Assembly (NCBI GenBank): GCA_016721185.1
Contig: JADKIP010000001.1
Coordinates: forward strand, 38,009-102,008
Direction: 5' to 3'
Length of the DNA stretch: 64,000 nt
Origin: Candidatus Dechloromonas phosphorivorans
GTDB lineage: Bacteria > Pseudomonadota > Gammaproteobacteria > Burkholderiales > Rhodocyclaceae
The notes under the pieces are model-generated. The model was given only the letters and a program-made list of their open reading frames with translations. It was not told where the DNA came from and did no database searches. The position numbers and the translations under genes were made by a program. Numbering within the stretch: the stretch's first letter is position 1; each line of letters begins with the position of its first letter. Positions 46,044 to 54,936 of the stretch are shown here, one piece after another.

Positions 46044-46853
46044 TCAGGTGCCGTAAAGGCTCCACAGCATTTTTGCCGAGAGGACGAGCAACAGGCCGGC
46101 AAATACCCGCTTCAGCACCTTGATCGGCAGTCGATGGGCCAGACGGGCGCCGAGCGGTGCAGCCAGCACACTGGCCAGCAGGATGATGCAGAGCGCCGGC
46201 AGGTAGACGAAGCCGAAGCTGCCGGCCGGCAGATCAGCATGCGCCCAGCCATTCCAGATGTAACCCAGCGTGCCGCCGACCGCGATCGGCAGGCCGACCG
46301 CGGCCGAGGTGCCGATTGCCCGATGCGGCGGCACGTTGCACCAGATCAGATAGGGCACGGTCAGCGCCCCGCCGCCCAGCGCGGCCAGACTGGCGATCGC
46401 ACCGATGACCGAACCGGTTGCACTCAACCCGATCCAGCCCGGCAACCGGCGACTGGGCGTTGGGCGCAGGTTGGCGATCATCTGCAGGGCGAGCAGCAGC
46501 ATGAAACCGACGAAGAAGATGGACAACGAACGCGATGAAATGTGGGCAGCCAGTTGGGTACCGAGCATGGTGCCGAGCAGGATGCCCGGCGTCAGCTGAC
46601 GCACCACCGGCCAGAGCACGGCCTGATGCGCGTGATGGGCGCGCAAGCTGGAGAGCGAGGTGAACAGGATGGTCGCCATCGAGGTGCCGAGCGCCAGATG
46701 CAGCACCTCGCGGGCCGGAAAGCCTTGCGCAGTGAAAATGATGGTCAGCACCGGCACGACGACCACGCCGCCGCCCACCCCGAGCAGGCCGGCGAAGAAG
46801 CCGGCGAACGCGCCGGTCAGCAGGTAAGCCGGAATGACATCGAAGGGAATCAC
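46044..46853 (-). CDS. TauE/SafE-family membrane transporter (distal gene of malonate operon)
   Basis: A 269-residue protein of eight or so hydrophobic segments with the TauE/SafE pattern AGFFAGLLGVGGGVVVVPVLT at the start and a repeated GALTVPYLIW block in the middle. Members export sulfite, sulfoacetate and similar anions. It begins with GTG at 46853, 43 bases after mdcH. A paralogue at 56853-57653 shares LGTSMATI.FTSLS..RAHHAH. The substrate may be acetate or malonate given the context, but this is speculative. Confidence 0.8.
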   Translation of the reverse strand: MIPFDVIPAYLLTGAFAGFFAGLLGVGGGVVVVPVLTIIFTAQGFPAREVLHLALGTSMATILFTSLSSLRAHHAHQAVLWPVVRQLTPGILLGTMLGTQLAAHISSRSLSIFFVGFMLLLALQMIANLRPTPSRRLPGWIGLSATGSVIGAIASLAALGGGALTVPYLIWCNVPPHRAIGTSAAVGLPIAVGGTLGYIWNGWAHADLPAGSFGFVYLPALCIILLASVLAAPLGARLAHRLPIKVLKRVFAGLLLVLSAKMLWSLYGT

Positions 46854-46896
46854 GCGAGGCAGTAATGCCGAAAGGTCAGGGAGCGGCTGATGCTTG

Positions 46897-47787
46897 TCAG
46901 TTGTGGCTGCGAACCCAGCTGACTATCCCGTCATTGCTGCGGAAATCGTCGCAGGCGCGAACCGGCACGTTCGGCGCCAGTTCGGCAAAGAGCCGGGCCA
47001 GCGCATTGCCGGGGCCGATTTCAAGGACCACATCGGGCTGCATTTCAAGCACGGTTTGTAGGCAGGCCGCCCAGTCGAGCGGCGTGCAGATCTGCCGGGC
47101 CAGGGCATTAAGGGCGGCGCGGCCGCTGCGAGCCGGCGTGGCATCAATGGCGCTGAGTACAGGAAAAGCCAGCCGGCGGTCCGGCAGTAAATTCAACCGT
47201 TTTTCGAAGTTGACCGCAGCAGAGGTCAGCAAGGCCGTGTGCGACGGGGTGTGCACCGCCAGATGGACCAGACGGCTGGCGCCCGCTGCTTCAAGGCGTG
47301 GCGCAGCGGCGTCGATGCCGGCGCGCGGGCCGGCGACGACGTAATGCCGAGGTGCATTGCGGATGGCGATGGCCAATCCAGATTCCGCAGCGATGCCTGC
47401 CACCAGCGACTCATCCAGCCCGAGCACGGCGAGCATGCCGCTGTCGTCCGGGGCCGCCTGATCCATCAGCCGGGCGCGCTCGATGCACAGGTGCAAACCC
47501 TCGACGGCAGAAAAGGCGCCGGCCGCCGAGCAGGCGGCCATCTCGCCGAGCGAATAGCCGGCGGCGCAGATCGGGCGCGGCAACTCGGCTTGCAGGTGGC
47601 TCCACAGCGTCATTTGCTGGGCGAAGATGAAGGGTTGGGCGACGCTGTTTTTTGCCAGTTTTTCTGGGTCGACCGTAGCAATGTTGATGGCAGCATCTGC
47701 CAGCGCCTGGCGCAATTCGGCGCCGATTTGCTGCCCGTGTTCCGGGCGTTGCCCGCCCTGGCCGCTGAACAGAAGGGCGAGACGCAT
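46897..47787 (-). CDS. mdcH: Malonate decarboxylase malonyl-CoA:ACP transacylase MdcH
   Basis: A 296-residue acyltransferase, MRLALLFSGQGGQRPEHGQQ at the start, with the nucleophile elbow AAGYSLGEMAA (Ser about 95) and the conserved Arg in CIERARLM, plus His in LAVHTPSHTALL. MdcH primes the acyl carrier subunit MdcC with malonate from malonyl-CoA. It overlaps nothing: three bases separate it from mdcB. Complementary 12-mer orientation: GTTGACCGCAGC on the plus strand at 47209-47220, encoding AAVNF. Confidence 0.9.
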   Translation of the reverse strand: MRLALLFSGQGGQRPEHGQQIGAELRQALADAAINIATVDPEKLAKNSVAQPFIFAQQMTLWSHLQAELPRPICAAGYSLGEMAACSAAGAFSAVEGLHLCIERARLMDQAAPDDSGMLAVLGLDESLVAGIAAESGLAIAIRNAPRHYVVAGPRAGIDAAAPRLEAAGASRLVHLAVHTPSHTALLTSAAVNFEKRLNLLPDRRLAFPVLSAIDATPARSGRAALNALARQICTPLDWAACLQTVLEMQPDVVLEIGPGNALARLFAELAPNVPVRACDDFRSNDGIVSWVRSHN

Positions 47788-47789
47788 GG

Positions 47790-48680
47790 CTAAAGCAATC
47801 CGTCGAGTTCAGCGAGAAACAGTGTTACGCCGAGCAGGTCGGCGCTGCCACCGGGGCTGAGGCGACGGGTGCTGAAGTCACGGTCGATGGCGGCGGCCTG
47901 TTGCTCCCAGTCAGCCGCCAGCACACCGCCAGCCGCCAGAAAATCGCCAGCGCTGCGCCGCGCATGCGCCAATCCGGCCGGACCGGCGCGCCACAACAAA
48001 TTGGTGTCTTCCAGTTCGGCGATCAGCGCAAAAAGCGTTTGCGTCGCCGCCAGTTCGGCATCACCGGTTGCCAGCAAAGCGGCGCGATAAGCCGGCAGAC
48101 CGATCTCAATAGCGGCCGGAAAACCGGCCGCCGCCTCGCGCCGAGCACCGCCAGCGCCGTAGCGTTGGGCCACGGCCAGACCGTGGCTGAGTCCGGCATC
48201 ATCCGTCGCACCGCTCAGGCCGCTCAAAATTGCCTCGCCCCATTGTTCGCGCACCAGTTGGCAGATTGCCGTGGCGCTTGGTTCGTCACCTTCGGCAAGC
48301 AAGCAGCCGGCGGCAGCACTGAGCAGGCCGAGATTGAAAATTGCCCCGCGGTGGGTGTTCACGCCGCCGGTCGCCAGCAGCATGTCGGCTTCGGCGTCGA
48401 TGCCCAGTTGGCGCAACGGAGCGAAGTCGGGGCGCTCGCTGCCGCAGGCGGCAATCGCCGGAAAATACGGGCGCAAGGCGTGCAGGCTGCGCATGAAGGT
48501 GGCGTAATCCATATCGTCGTGACTGCCGTTGCCCCAAGGCGTCACCAGGCCGGGCTTGGGCGCCAGCGCGACTTCGCGATAGAGGCTGCGAATGGCCAGC
48601 CGGCCAATCCGGGTCGCCAACGGCACAGTGGTCGGCAGGGCGGACTGCCCCGGGAGGACGCGGCGTTGTAATTCAGGCAT
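47790..48680 (-). CDS. mdcB: Triphosphoribosyl-dephospho-CoA synthase MdcB
   Basis: A 296-residue protein that makes the precursor of the prosthetic group of MdcC. Family motifs: SLYREVALAPKPGLVTPWGNGSHDDMDYATFMRS (in part), GGVNTHRGAIFNLGLL and a C-terminal SPGGSADLLGVTLFL. I start at MPELQRRVL (48680), overlapping the end of mdcG by eight bases; the 237-base upstream extension runs through mdcG in another frame. In many mdc operons mdcB lies earlier; here it sits between mdcG and mdcH. Confidence 0.9.
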   Translation of the reverse strand: MPELQRRVLPGQSALPTTVPLATRIGRLAIRSLYREVALAPKPGLVTPWGNGSHDDMDYATFMRSLHALRPYFPAIAACGSERPDFAPLRQLGIDAEADMLLATGGVNTHRGAIFNLGLLSAAAGCLLAEGDEPSATAICQLVREQWGEAILSGLSGATDDAGLSHGLAVAQRYGAGGARREAAAGFPAAIEIGLPAYRAALLATGDAELAATQTLFALIAELEDTNLLWRAGPAGLAHARRSAGDFLAAGGVLAADWEQQAAAIDRDFSTRRLSPGGSADLLGVTLFLAELDGLL

Positions 48681-49341
48681 AGCGACGCTCCGGTGACAGG
48701 CTGGAAAGCAGCGCCCGCAGCGGCAGCAGGCGAACTTCTTCATTGCCCTTGGCAAGGACGGTGGCGTTGGGGCGCTCCAGATTGGCAAGAATCTCCCGCC
48801 AGGCAACAGCATTGCCATCGGGAAAACGGACTTCGCCGTCCAGCGCGCATGGCAGTTCAGCAGCGGCTTGTTGCAGTGCGTCCAGCGCCACCTTGAATTG
48901 CGCCGGGGTCGCCACATCGCAAATGATGTCGATATCGGAAGCGGCGTGGCGGTAGGTTTCGCCGCTCAATGCTTCCCAGGCCAGTGAGCCGAAAATGCCG
49001 ATCCGGGCCTTGCTGTTGTTGATCCGGCTTGCCAGTTCACCCAACACCGCCGCCGCATCGACTGGCAATAGCGCCAAACAGCGCGCTATCGTCAGCGGCG
49101 GCTGCACCGCGACGATACTGCTGCGGTCGACCTGAATCGTCAGGCGTTTTCGCTCGCTGTGCAAAGGCAGCGTCAGGCCGAGTAAAACGCCCGGCGCTGT
49201 CGCCGGCTGGCGAGCCGCGACCAGCGGCCGGCCGTGGGCGATCCAGTCGCGCACCGCCAGCCAGAACGGGCTGCCAGCCTCGGCGCAGAGCGTTTCAAAC
49301 GCCGCCGAGGCTCGCAAATAAACCAGGTCATGGCGCCGCAT
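48673..49341 (-). CDS. mdcG: Phosphoribosyl-dephospho-CoA transferase MdcG
   Basis: A 222-residue nucleotidyltransferase-like enzyme that attaches the 2'-(5''-phosphoribosyl)-3'-dephospho-CoA group to MdcC. It starts MRRHDLVYLRASAAFE, with IGIFGSLAWEALSGETYRHAASDIDIICDV holding the GS...DxD nucleotidyltransferase signature (Asp about 145, 147). Two bases separate its start from the mdcE stop. Confidence 0.9.
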   Translation of the reverse strand: MRRHDLVYLRASAAFETLCAEAGSPFWLAVRDWIAHGRPLVAARQPATAPGVLLGLTLPLHSERKRLTIQVDRSSIVAVQPPLTIARCLALLPVDAAAVLGELASRINNSKARIGIFGSLAWEALSGETYRHAASDIDIICDVATPAQFKVALDALQQAAAELPCALDGEVRFPDGNAVAWREILANLERPNATVLAKGNEEVRLLPLRALLSSLSPERRYA

Positions 49342-49343
49342 GG

Positions 49344-50069
49344 TTAGGCGGCCGCTAAAGCGCTATCGACGGTCTGCAGAATCGCCGCGGCCAGATTTCG
49401 GCCACCGCGTTCCGCCCCCAGCGCAATCCGCCGGTCTTCTGTCCGCTCATCCGCCCGGGCGCCCTGCCCCAGCGCCGCTTCCAGCAACCCGGCACTCGGC
49501 CGTTCCCAGATCGCTTCAATCCCGCCCATGCGCCGGTAATTCTCGGCCCCCGGCGCAAAAATCGGCGAGCTGATCGCCAATTCGAGCAGGCGCTCATGGG
49601 CAATCTTGGTCACCCGCGCCATCGCTTTCAGGTCCATCACCCGCACCTGGGCATCGGCCAAGGCATAGCATCGATCAGCCATCAGCCCGAAGGAAAGAAA
49701 GCCGCCGCTGACCGCGTTGGCCGTCACCAGACTGAGCGACGGATGGCCCTGACGGCGGGCCAGATCGACACACTGGGCGAGATGCGCCAGCGAGCCGTTC
49801 AGGCACAGCAACTCCTGACTGCGCGACAAGGCCTGACCACAGGTGTCGACGAGAAAAACCAGCGGCCGGCCGGGATGCTGTTCGAGGGTATCGAGAATGT
49901 ATCCGGACAAGGCCAGCGCCATGGCGTGATCGATCGCCGCCGCATCGGTGGTGCCGAGCACCGCCACCGTCCCCTGCGCCGTTTGCGCGACGCCGGTGAT
50001 CACCTGATTGGCGACCCTGACCGTATGGCCGGCCGGGAACAGCGCATCGAGAATATCGTTCAGTTTCAT
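49344..50069 (-). CDS. mdcE: Malonate decarboxylase gamma subunit MdcE
   Basis: A 241-residue carboxyltransferase-type subunit that, with MdcD, decarboxylates malonyl-S-MdcC. The region LVFLVDTCGQALSRSQELLCLNGSLAHLAQCVDLAR (in part) and LVTANAVSGGFLSFGLMADRCYAL match MdcE, a relative of acetyl-CoA carboxylase CT-alpha. Overlaps mdcD by ATGA. Confidence 0.9.
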   Translation of the reverse strand: MKLNDILDALFPAGHTVRVANQVITGVAQTAQGTVAVLGTTDAAAIDHAMALALSGYILDTLEQHPGRPLVFLVDTCGQALSRSQELLCLNGSLAHLAQCVDLARRQGHPSLSLVTANAVSGGFLSFGLMADRCYALADAQVRVMDLKAMARVTKIAHERLLELAISSPIFAPGAENYRRMGGIEAIWERPSAGLLEAALGQGARADERTEDRRIALGAERGGRNLAAAILQTVDSALAAA

Positions 50070-50968
50070 GTCGGCAATCCTTCCTTGAGCGCGACCAGAC
50101 TGTCCCGGTCGAGCAAGGGCACGCTCTCCGGATTTGTGACGCCGAGCGCGGCCCAGATCTGCAGGCCGTCGCGGTAAGCGCCGTAGGCGGTCAGACGGTT
50201 TTCCAGTTGCCGCTGCGTGGCGCGCAACAGGCCGACCGACGGCGCCGGCTCCTGCCAGTCGGCGAGAAATGCCGTCGCCGCCGCCCGGAAGGCGCTGACA
50301 TCGTCCTCAACCAGCATGGCGCAATCGCCCATCAGGTAGCGGTGCTTGCCGCCGGTGACGCGCCAGACCAGCGCCCGGTCCTTCGAGTCGAATTCCTCGA
50401 CGCCGGCCACCGTTTCGATGACTTCCGGCCCGGACAAGGCCAGCCGGCCCTCCTCGGAAATCAGGATGGCCGAGCACAGTTTGGCGACGATGCCCATGCC
50501 GCCGAAGGCGCCGCAACTGCCGCCGATCAAGGCCAGCACCGGCACACCGGCCGCCCGCGTCGCCAGCACGGCGCGCATGATTTCGGAAATGGCGATCAGC
50601 CCGGCGTTGGCCTCGTGCAGCCGGACACCGCCCGAATCGATCAGCAGCAAGACCGCGGCGGGCTTTTCGCGGACGGCCCGTTTGAGCAGGCCAACCAGCT
50701 TGGCGCCGTGGATTTCACCGACCGCGCCGCCGATGAACTGACCTTCCTGGGCGGCAATAAAAATCGGCTGTTTTTCGAGTTGACCGCAGCCGATGACAAT
50801 GCCGTCGTCAAAAGCGCCGGGCAGATCGAGTTTGGCCAGATGCGGGCTGGGCGTGGAGGCTGCCGGGGGCAAAATTTCAGTAAAACTGCCGGGGTCGAGC
50901 AAACCGGCGATGCGTTTGCGCGCCGTGGCTTCAAACCAGCTATGGCGTGAGGCAAGTGACGGGATCAT
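50066..50968 (-). CDS. mdcD: Malonate decarboxylase beta subunit MdcD
   Basis: A 300-residue CT-beta-like subunit: SWFEATARKRIAGLLDPGSFTEI, IFIAAQEGQFIGGAVGEIHGAKLVG, LLIDSGGVRLHEANAGL (oxyanion site) and IGGSCGAFGGMGIVA. GGGAGG is upstream of its start, which overlaps the mdcC stop. The 12-mer at 50780-50791 (plus strand) encodes CGQLE in this gene. Confidence 0.92.
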   Translation of the reverse strand: MIPSLASRHSWFEATARKRIAGLLDPGSFTEILPPAASTPSPHLAKLDLPGAFDDGIVIGCGQLEKQPIFIAAQEGQFIGGAVGEIHGAKLVGLLKRAVREKPAAVLLLIDSGGVRLHEANAGLIAISEIMRAVLATRAAGVPVLALIGGSCGAFGGMGIVAKLCSAILISEEGRLALSGPEVIETVAGVEEFDSKDRALVWRVTGGKHRYLMGDCAMLVEDDVSAFRAAATAFLADWQEPAPSVGLLRATQRQLENRLTAYGAYRDGLQIWAALGVTNPESVPLLDRDSLVALKEGLPT

Positions 50969-51279
50969 TGAACACCTCCCTGATATTCGGCCAGGGCCTG
51001 GGCCAGACGCAGGCTGACCACGGCAGGCGTGGCGCCCATGTCGTTGATGGCAATGCGCGTGCCGCCAGCCGGGTGCGCCGCGGCAAAAGCCCCGATCACC
51101 GCCTGCCAGGTATCGGCAAAACCACGGGCTGCGGTTTTGATCTCGACAACACAGAGGTTCGGCGCATCACCGGCATTGAGCAGGATTTCCAGATTACCGG
51201 AACCGACGACGCCGCACAGCGCCGGGTCGGCCGCCGGTAAAGCGGGTACCGATTCAAATTGAAAGTTGAGTTTTTCCAT
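50965..51279 (-). CDS. mdcC: Malonate decarboxylase acyl carrier protein MdcC (delta)
   Basis: A 104-residue acyl carrier subunit, MEKLNFQFESVPAL at the start, whose serine in LCGVVGSGNLEILL is the probable attachment site of the CoA-like prosthetic group. A GTG at 51288 that overlaps the mdcA stop (GTGA) would add three residues; the MEK start is preferred because relatives begin there. Co-translated in the operon. Confidence 0.9.
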   Translation of the reverse strand: MEKLNFQFESVPALPAADPALCGVVGSGNLEILLNAGDAPNLCVVEIKTAARGFADTWQAVIGAFAAAHPAGGTRIAINDMGATPAVVSLRLAQALAEYQGGVQ

Positions 51280-51284
51280 GGCGA

Positions 51285-52949
51285 TCACCAGTTCCGGAAA
51301 CGTGAAGGTGGTGCGTACAGGCCACCCGACCAGCGCACCAAGTCCTTGACGGAGCGGGCGGCGAGCAGGTCGCGCGTGGCCATCCTGGGGTCGATGCCGA
51401 GGTCTTCGGGGCGGCGGATGATGCCGCGGTCGCGCAGGTTCTCGACCATCGCCTTGTCACGGGCCATGCCGACCGGCGTGAAGCCGGCGACGCCGCGAAT
51501 CGCCTGTTCGCGCTCCTCAGGGCTACGGCAGAGCAGCAGGTTGGCGATGCCTTCCTCGGTCACGATATGGCTGACGTCGTCGCCGTAGATCATGATCGGC
51601 GGCAGTTCGGCGCCCATCGACTTCTGCAGCTTCCAGGCATCGAGTTCCTCGACGAAGACCGGCGCCATGTGTTCGCGGAAAGTCTCGACCATCTGCACAA
51701 CCAGCTTGCGGCCGCGGATGGCGTTCGGCCCGTAGGCCTCGCGCCCGGCCTTGAGCCAGGCCGGGCTGGCGTGACGCCGGCCGTGCGGGTCGGAGCCCAT
51801 GTTCGGGGCGCCGCCGAAGCCGGTGATGCGGCCCAGCGTCGCCGTCGAGCTGTTGCCGGCCATGTCCATCTGCAAGGTCGAGCCGATGAACATGTCGCAG
51901 GCGTAGAGGCCGGCCGTTTGGGAAAACGCCCGGTTCGAACGCATGCTGCCGTCGGCGCCAGTGAAGAAGACGTCGGAACGGGCCGAGATGTAAGCGTCCA
52001 TGCCGACTTCCGAACCGAAGCAGTGCACCGACTCGACGAAACCGGACTCGATGGCCGGAATCAGTGTCGGATGCGGATTCAGCGCCCAGTGCGTGCAGAT
52101 CTTGCCCTTCAGGCCAAGGTCGGCGGCGTAGGTCGGCAGCAGCAGCTCGATGGCTGCCGTGTCGAAACCGATGCCGTGGTTCAGGCGGGTGACGCCGTAC
52201 TCGGCGTAGATGCCCTTGATCGCCATCATCGCCATCAGCACCTGCACTTCGGTGATCTGCGCCGGATCGCGGGTGAACAACGGCTCAATGTAGTTCGGCT
52301 TCGGGGCGAGCACCGTGAAATCGACCCAGTCGGCCGGCACGTCGACGCGCGGCAGCTTGTCGAGGCGCTCGTTGACCTGGGCGATGACGATGCCGCCCTT
52401 GAAGGCGGTGGCCTCGACGATGGCCGGCGTGTCTTCGGTATTCGGCCCGAGATAGAGATTGCCCTCGGCATCCGCCGCCTGCGCCGCGATCAACGCCACA
52501 TTCGGCGTCAGATCCATGAAGTAGCGGCCGAACAGTTCGAGATAGGTATGAATCGCCCCGATCTCGATGCGCTGTTCCTGAACCAGTTTGGCCAGCCGGG
52601 CACCCTGCGGGCCGCTGAAAGAAAAGTCGAGGCGGTTTGCCAGGCCGCGCTCGAAAAGGTCCACATGGCTCGGGAGAGCCAGGACTGACTGGACCATACT
52701 GAGGTGATTGATGCGTTCCGGGCTGCAATCGGCCAGGGACTCGGAGAGGAAATCGGCCTGCTTCTGGTTGTTGCCTTCCAGACAGACGCGGTCGCCCGGC
52801 TGGATGACGGCTTCGAGCAGGTCGATGATGCGGTCGACCGGGATTTCCTTGCCATTTTTGCCAGCGAGGCCGAGGCTCGCCGCTCGTTCAAGGCGGCGGC
52901 CACGGTTCTGGCGCAGGCTATCCCACTGACGGGGGAGCGGTGCGTTCAT
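51285..52949 (-). CDS. mdcA: Malonate decarboxylase alpha subunit MdcA (acetyl-S-ACP:malonate ACP transferase)
   Basis: A 554-residue CoA-transferase-like subunit exchanging acetyl for malonyl on MdcC. Key stretches: WDSLRQNRGRRLERAASLGLAG, DRVCLEGNNQKQADFLSESLA, GANMSVLA-like HLSMVQSVLALPSH, CFGSEVGMDAYISARSDVFFTGADGSMRSNRAF (in part) and GFGGAPNMGSDPHGRRH. GGAAAG lies 6 bases upstream of the start. First mdc gene after the transporter genes. Confidence 0.95.
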   Translation of the reverse strand: MNAPLPRQWDSLRQNRGRRLERAASLGLAGKNGKEIPVDRIIDLLEAVIQPGDRVCLEGNNQKQADFLSESLADCSPERINHLSMVQSVLALPSHVDLFERGLANRLDFSFSGPQGARLAKLVQEQRIEIGAIHTYLELFGRYFMDLTPNVALIAAQAADAEGNLYLGPNTEDTPAIVEATAFKGGIVIAQVNERLDKLPRVDVPADWVDFTVLAPKPNYIEPLFTRDPAQITEVQVLMAMMAIKGIYAEYGVTRLNHGIGFDTAAIELLLPTYAADLGLKGKICTHWALNPHPTLIPAIESGFVESVHCFGSEVGMDAYISARSDVFFTGADGSMRSNRAFSQTAGLYACDMFIGSTLQMDMAGNSSTATLGRITGFGGAPNMGSDPHGRRHASPAWLKAGREAYGPNAIRGRKLVVQMVETFREHMAPVFVEELDAWKLQKSMGAELPPIMIYGDDVSHIVTEEGIANLLLCRSPEEREQAIRGVAGFTPVGMARDKAMVENLRDRGIIRRPEDLGIDPRMATRDLLAARSVKDLVRWSGGLYAPPSRFRNW

Positions 52950-52967
52950 GATGATCTTTCCAGTGAC

Positions 52968-54308
52968 TCAGGAACCGCTGTACTGCGACGGCAGCCAGGT
53001 GGCGATTTCCGGGAAGATGCAGAGCAGGATGATGCCGAGCGCCATGAGCAGCAGGAAGGGCACGGTGCCCCACATGATTTCCTTGAGCTTGATGTCGGGG
53101 GCGATACCGCTGATCACGAACAGGTTGAGGCCAACCGGCGGGTGAATCAGGCCCATTTCCATCAGGATGGTCATGATCACGCCAAACCAGATCAGGTCGA
53201 TACCCAGGGCGTTCAGCGCCGGCAAGAGAATCGGCGTCACCATGAGAATGATCGCGACCGGCGGCAGGAAGAAGCCGAGCACGATGAGCAGGATATTGAC
53301 CCAGAAGAAGAAGGCCCATTTGCTCAGTTCCAGCGAAATCATCCAGGCGGCAGCCGACTGGGTGATATGCAGGTAGCTCATGACATAGGTGTAGAGGAAG
53401 GACATCGCGATGATCAGCATGATCATCGACGACTCGCGGGCCGTGCCGGAGAGGATGACCTTGAGGTCGCCCCAGCGCCAGCAGCCGTAGATCGCCATGA
53501 CCATCAGCAGCGCACCGAAGGCGCCGATGCCGGCGACTTCCGAGGGCGTCGCCCAGCCGCCATAGAGTGCGACCATGACGATGATGATCAGGCCAAGGAA
53601 GGGAGCCAGGCGGGGCAGCGTTTCAAGACGCTGTTTCCAGCTGTATGACTCTTCCGCCGGCATGGCGATGCCGGTCGAACGATTGGCTGAAATTTTTTCG
53701 TTCTTTTCCGCCCAGGATTTGTAGATCACCCAGATCGAGAACATCGCGGTCAGCAACAAGCCGGGGCCGACACCGGCCATGAACAGCTTGCCAATCGATT
53801 GTTCGGTCGCCAGACCATAGAGAATCAGCGTCAGCGACGGCGGAATCAGGATGCCCAGCGTGCCGCCGGCGGCGATCAGGCCGGTGGCCAGACGCTCGGA
53901 ATAGCCGCGTTTGCGCATTTCCGGGATGCCCGAGGAGCCGATGGCCGAGCAGGTTGCCGGCGACGAGCCGCACATCGCGGCGAACACTGAGCAAGCCAGC
54001 GTATTGGCCAGGCCAAGCCCGCCCGGCACCTTGTACAACCAGCGGTTCAGCGAGTTGTAGAGGTCAGCACCAGCGCGGGATTTGCCAATCGCCGCGCCCA
54101 TCATGATGAAGAGCGGAATGGTCAGCAGCGTGAAGCTGTTCAACTCGGAAAAGATGGTTTCAGCGATGATCGACAGCTGCGCCAGCGGCATGAAAAAATA
54201 CATGAAGATCAGGGCGACCGAGCCAACGGCAAAGGCGATCGGCATGCCGGAAAAGAGGAATACGAAGGTGGCGGCTGCGTAAAGCAGGCCTAGTTGTCCG
54301 ACGCTCAT
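52968..54308 (-). CDS. matM: TRAP transporter large membrane subunit (DctM/MatM-like), predicted malonate
   Basis: A 446-residue protein with about 12 hydrophobic segments and the DctM pattern: LFSGMPIAFAVGSVALIF, MGAAIGKSRAGADLYNSLNRWLYKVPGGLGLANTLACSVFAAMCGSSPATCSAIGS (in part), GYSERLATGLIAAGGTLGILIPPS and PPVGLNLFVISGIA. It is the ion-coupled translocation subunit. Its place between mdcA and dctQ/dctP points to malonate, as with MatPQM of rhizobia; this is inference from context. Confidence 0.88.
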   Translation of the reverse strand: MSVGQLGLLYAAATFVFLFSGMPIAFAVGSVALIFMYFFMPLAQLSIIAETIFSELNSFTLLTIPLFIMMGAAIGKSRAGADLYNSLNRWLYKVPGGLGLANTLACSVFAAMCGSSPATCSAIGSSGIPEMRKRGYSERLATGLIAAGGTLGILIPPSLTLILYGLATEQSIGKLFMAGVGPGLLLTAMFSIWVIYKSWAEKNEKISANRSTGIAMPAEESYSWKQRLETLPRLAPFLGLIIIVMVALYGGWATPSEVAGIGAFGALLMVMAIYGCWRWGDLKVILSGTARESSMIMLIIAMSFLYTYVMSYLHITQSAAAWMISLELSKWAFFFWVNILLIVLGFFLPPVAIILMVTPILLPALNALGIDLIWFGVIMTILMEMGLIHPPVGLNLFVISGIAPDIKLKEIMWGTVPFLLLMALGIILLCIFPEIATWLPSQYSGS

Positions 54309-54889
54309 TTGCGTTCTCCTTGCTCGTCACGCTGGATGCGTTCGATGGCGACCTGAATGGCCGCGTTGTGCTGCGGCGGTGGCTGGTGCGAGCGCATGGC
54401 TTCCGGCAGCGAGTCTTCGATGAACTGGACAAAAACCTGCAGGGCGAGCGAGGTCATGCCGACGGCCATGGTGGCAAAGACCGGCCACATTTTCGGCGCC
54501 CACGAGGTGTCGCTCATCCGGCCTTCGTCCCACGCTTCGTAGAACAGATGCCAGCAGTTCCAGGCGATGAAGGCGCAGAACAGGAAGGACAGCAGATCGG
54601 AAAAAGCCATGCGCCACTGCGTCCAGCTCGGCGGCGTGATTTCGTCGAGAATTTCGATCGTGACGTGGCCACGGTTGAGCTGGGTATGGGCAGCGGCCAG
54701 AAAGCTGGAGGCGATCAGCAAATAGACGCAAAACTCGATTTCCCAGTCGGTCGGCCAGGCAAAGAAATAACGGACCGCGACTTCAAAAACGAGGACACAG
54801 GTAGCGATAACGATCAGAAAGGCCGACAGGTAACCTGTCGCGATGCTGAAGGCCTTAACCGCTCGGCTAATGAAATATCCGGGGCTCAT
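54305..54889 (-). CDS. matQ: TRAP transporter small membrane subunit (DctQ/MatQ-like)
   Basis: A 194-residue four-helix DctQ protein: AFSIATGYLSAFLIVIATCVLVFEVAVRYFF, PTDWEIEFCVYLLIASSFLAAAHTQLNRGHV and the C-terminal hydrophilic tail (RSHQPPPQHNAAIQVAIERIQRDEQGERK). AAAGGTG precedes the start; its stop overlaps the DctM start (ATGA). Confidence 0.87.
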   Translation of the reverse strand: MSPGYFISRAVKAFSIATGYLSAFLIVIATCVLVFEVAVRYFFAWPTDWEIEFCVYLLIASSFLAAAHTQLNRGHVTIEILDEITPPSWTQWRMAFSDLLSFLFCAFIAWNCWHLFYEAWDEGRMSDTSWAPKMWPVFATMAVGMTSLALQVFVQFIEDSLPEAMRSHQPPPQHNAAIQVAIERIQRDEQGERK

Positions 54890-54911
54890 GATTCACCTTT
54901 TAAGAGGGATG

Positions 54912-54930
54912 GGCCGGGTCATGCCCGGCC
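54912..54930 (-). terminator. Intercistronic hairpin between dctP and dctQ
   Basis: GGCCGGG-TCATG-CCCGGCC, a perfect 7-bp stem, lies in the 47-base gap after the dctP stop. There is no T-tract, so it more likely stabilises the 5' message or attenuates, allowing more binding protein than membrane subunits. Confidence 0.5.
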
Positions 54931-54936
54931 GGGGGA

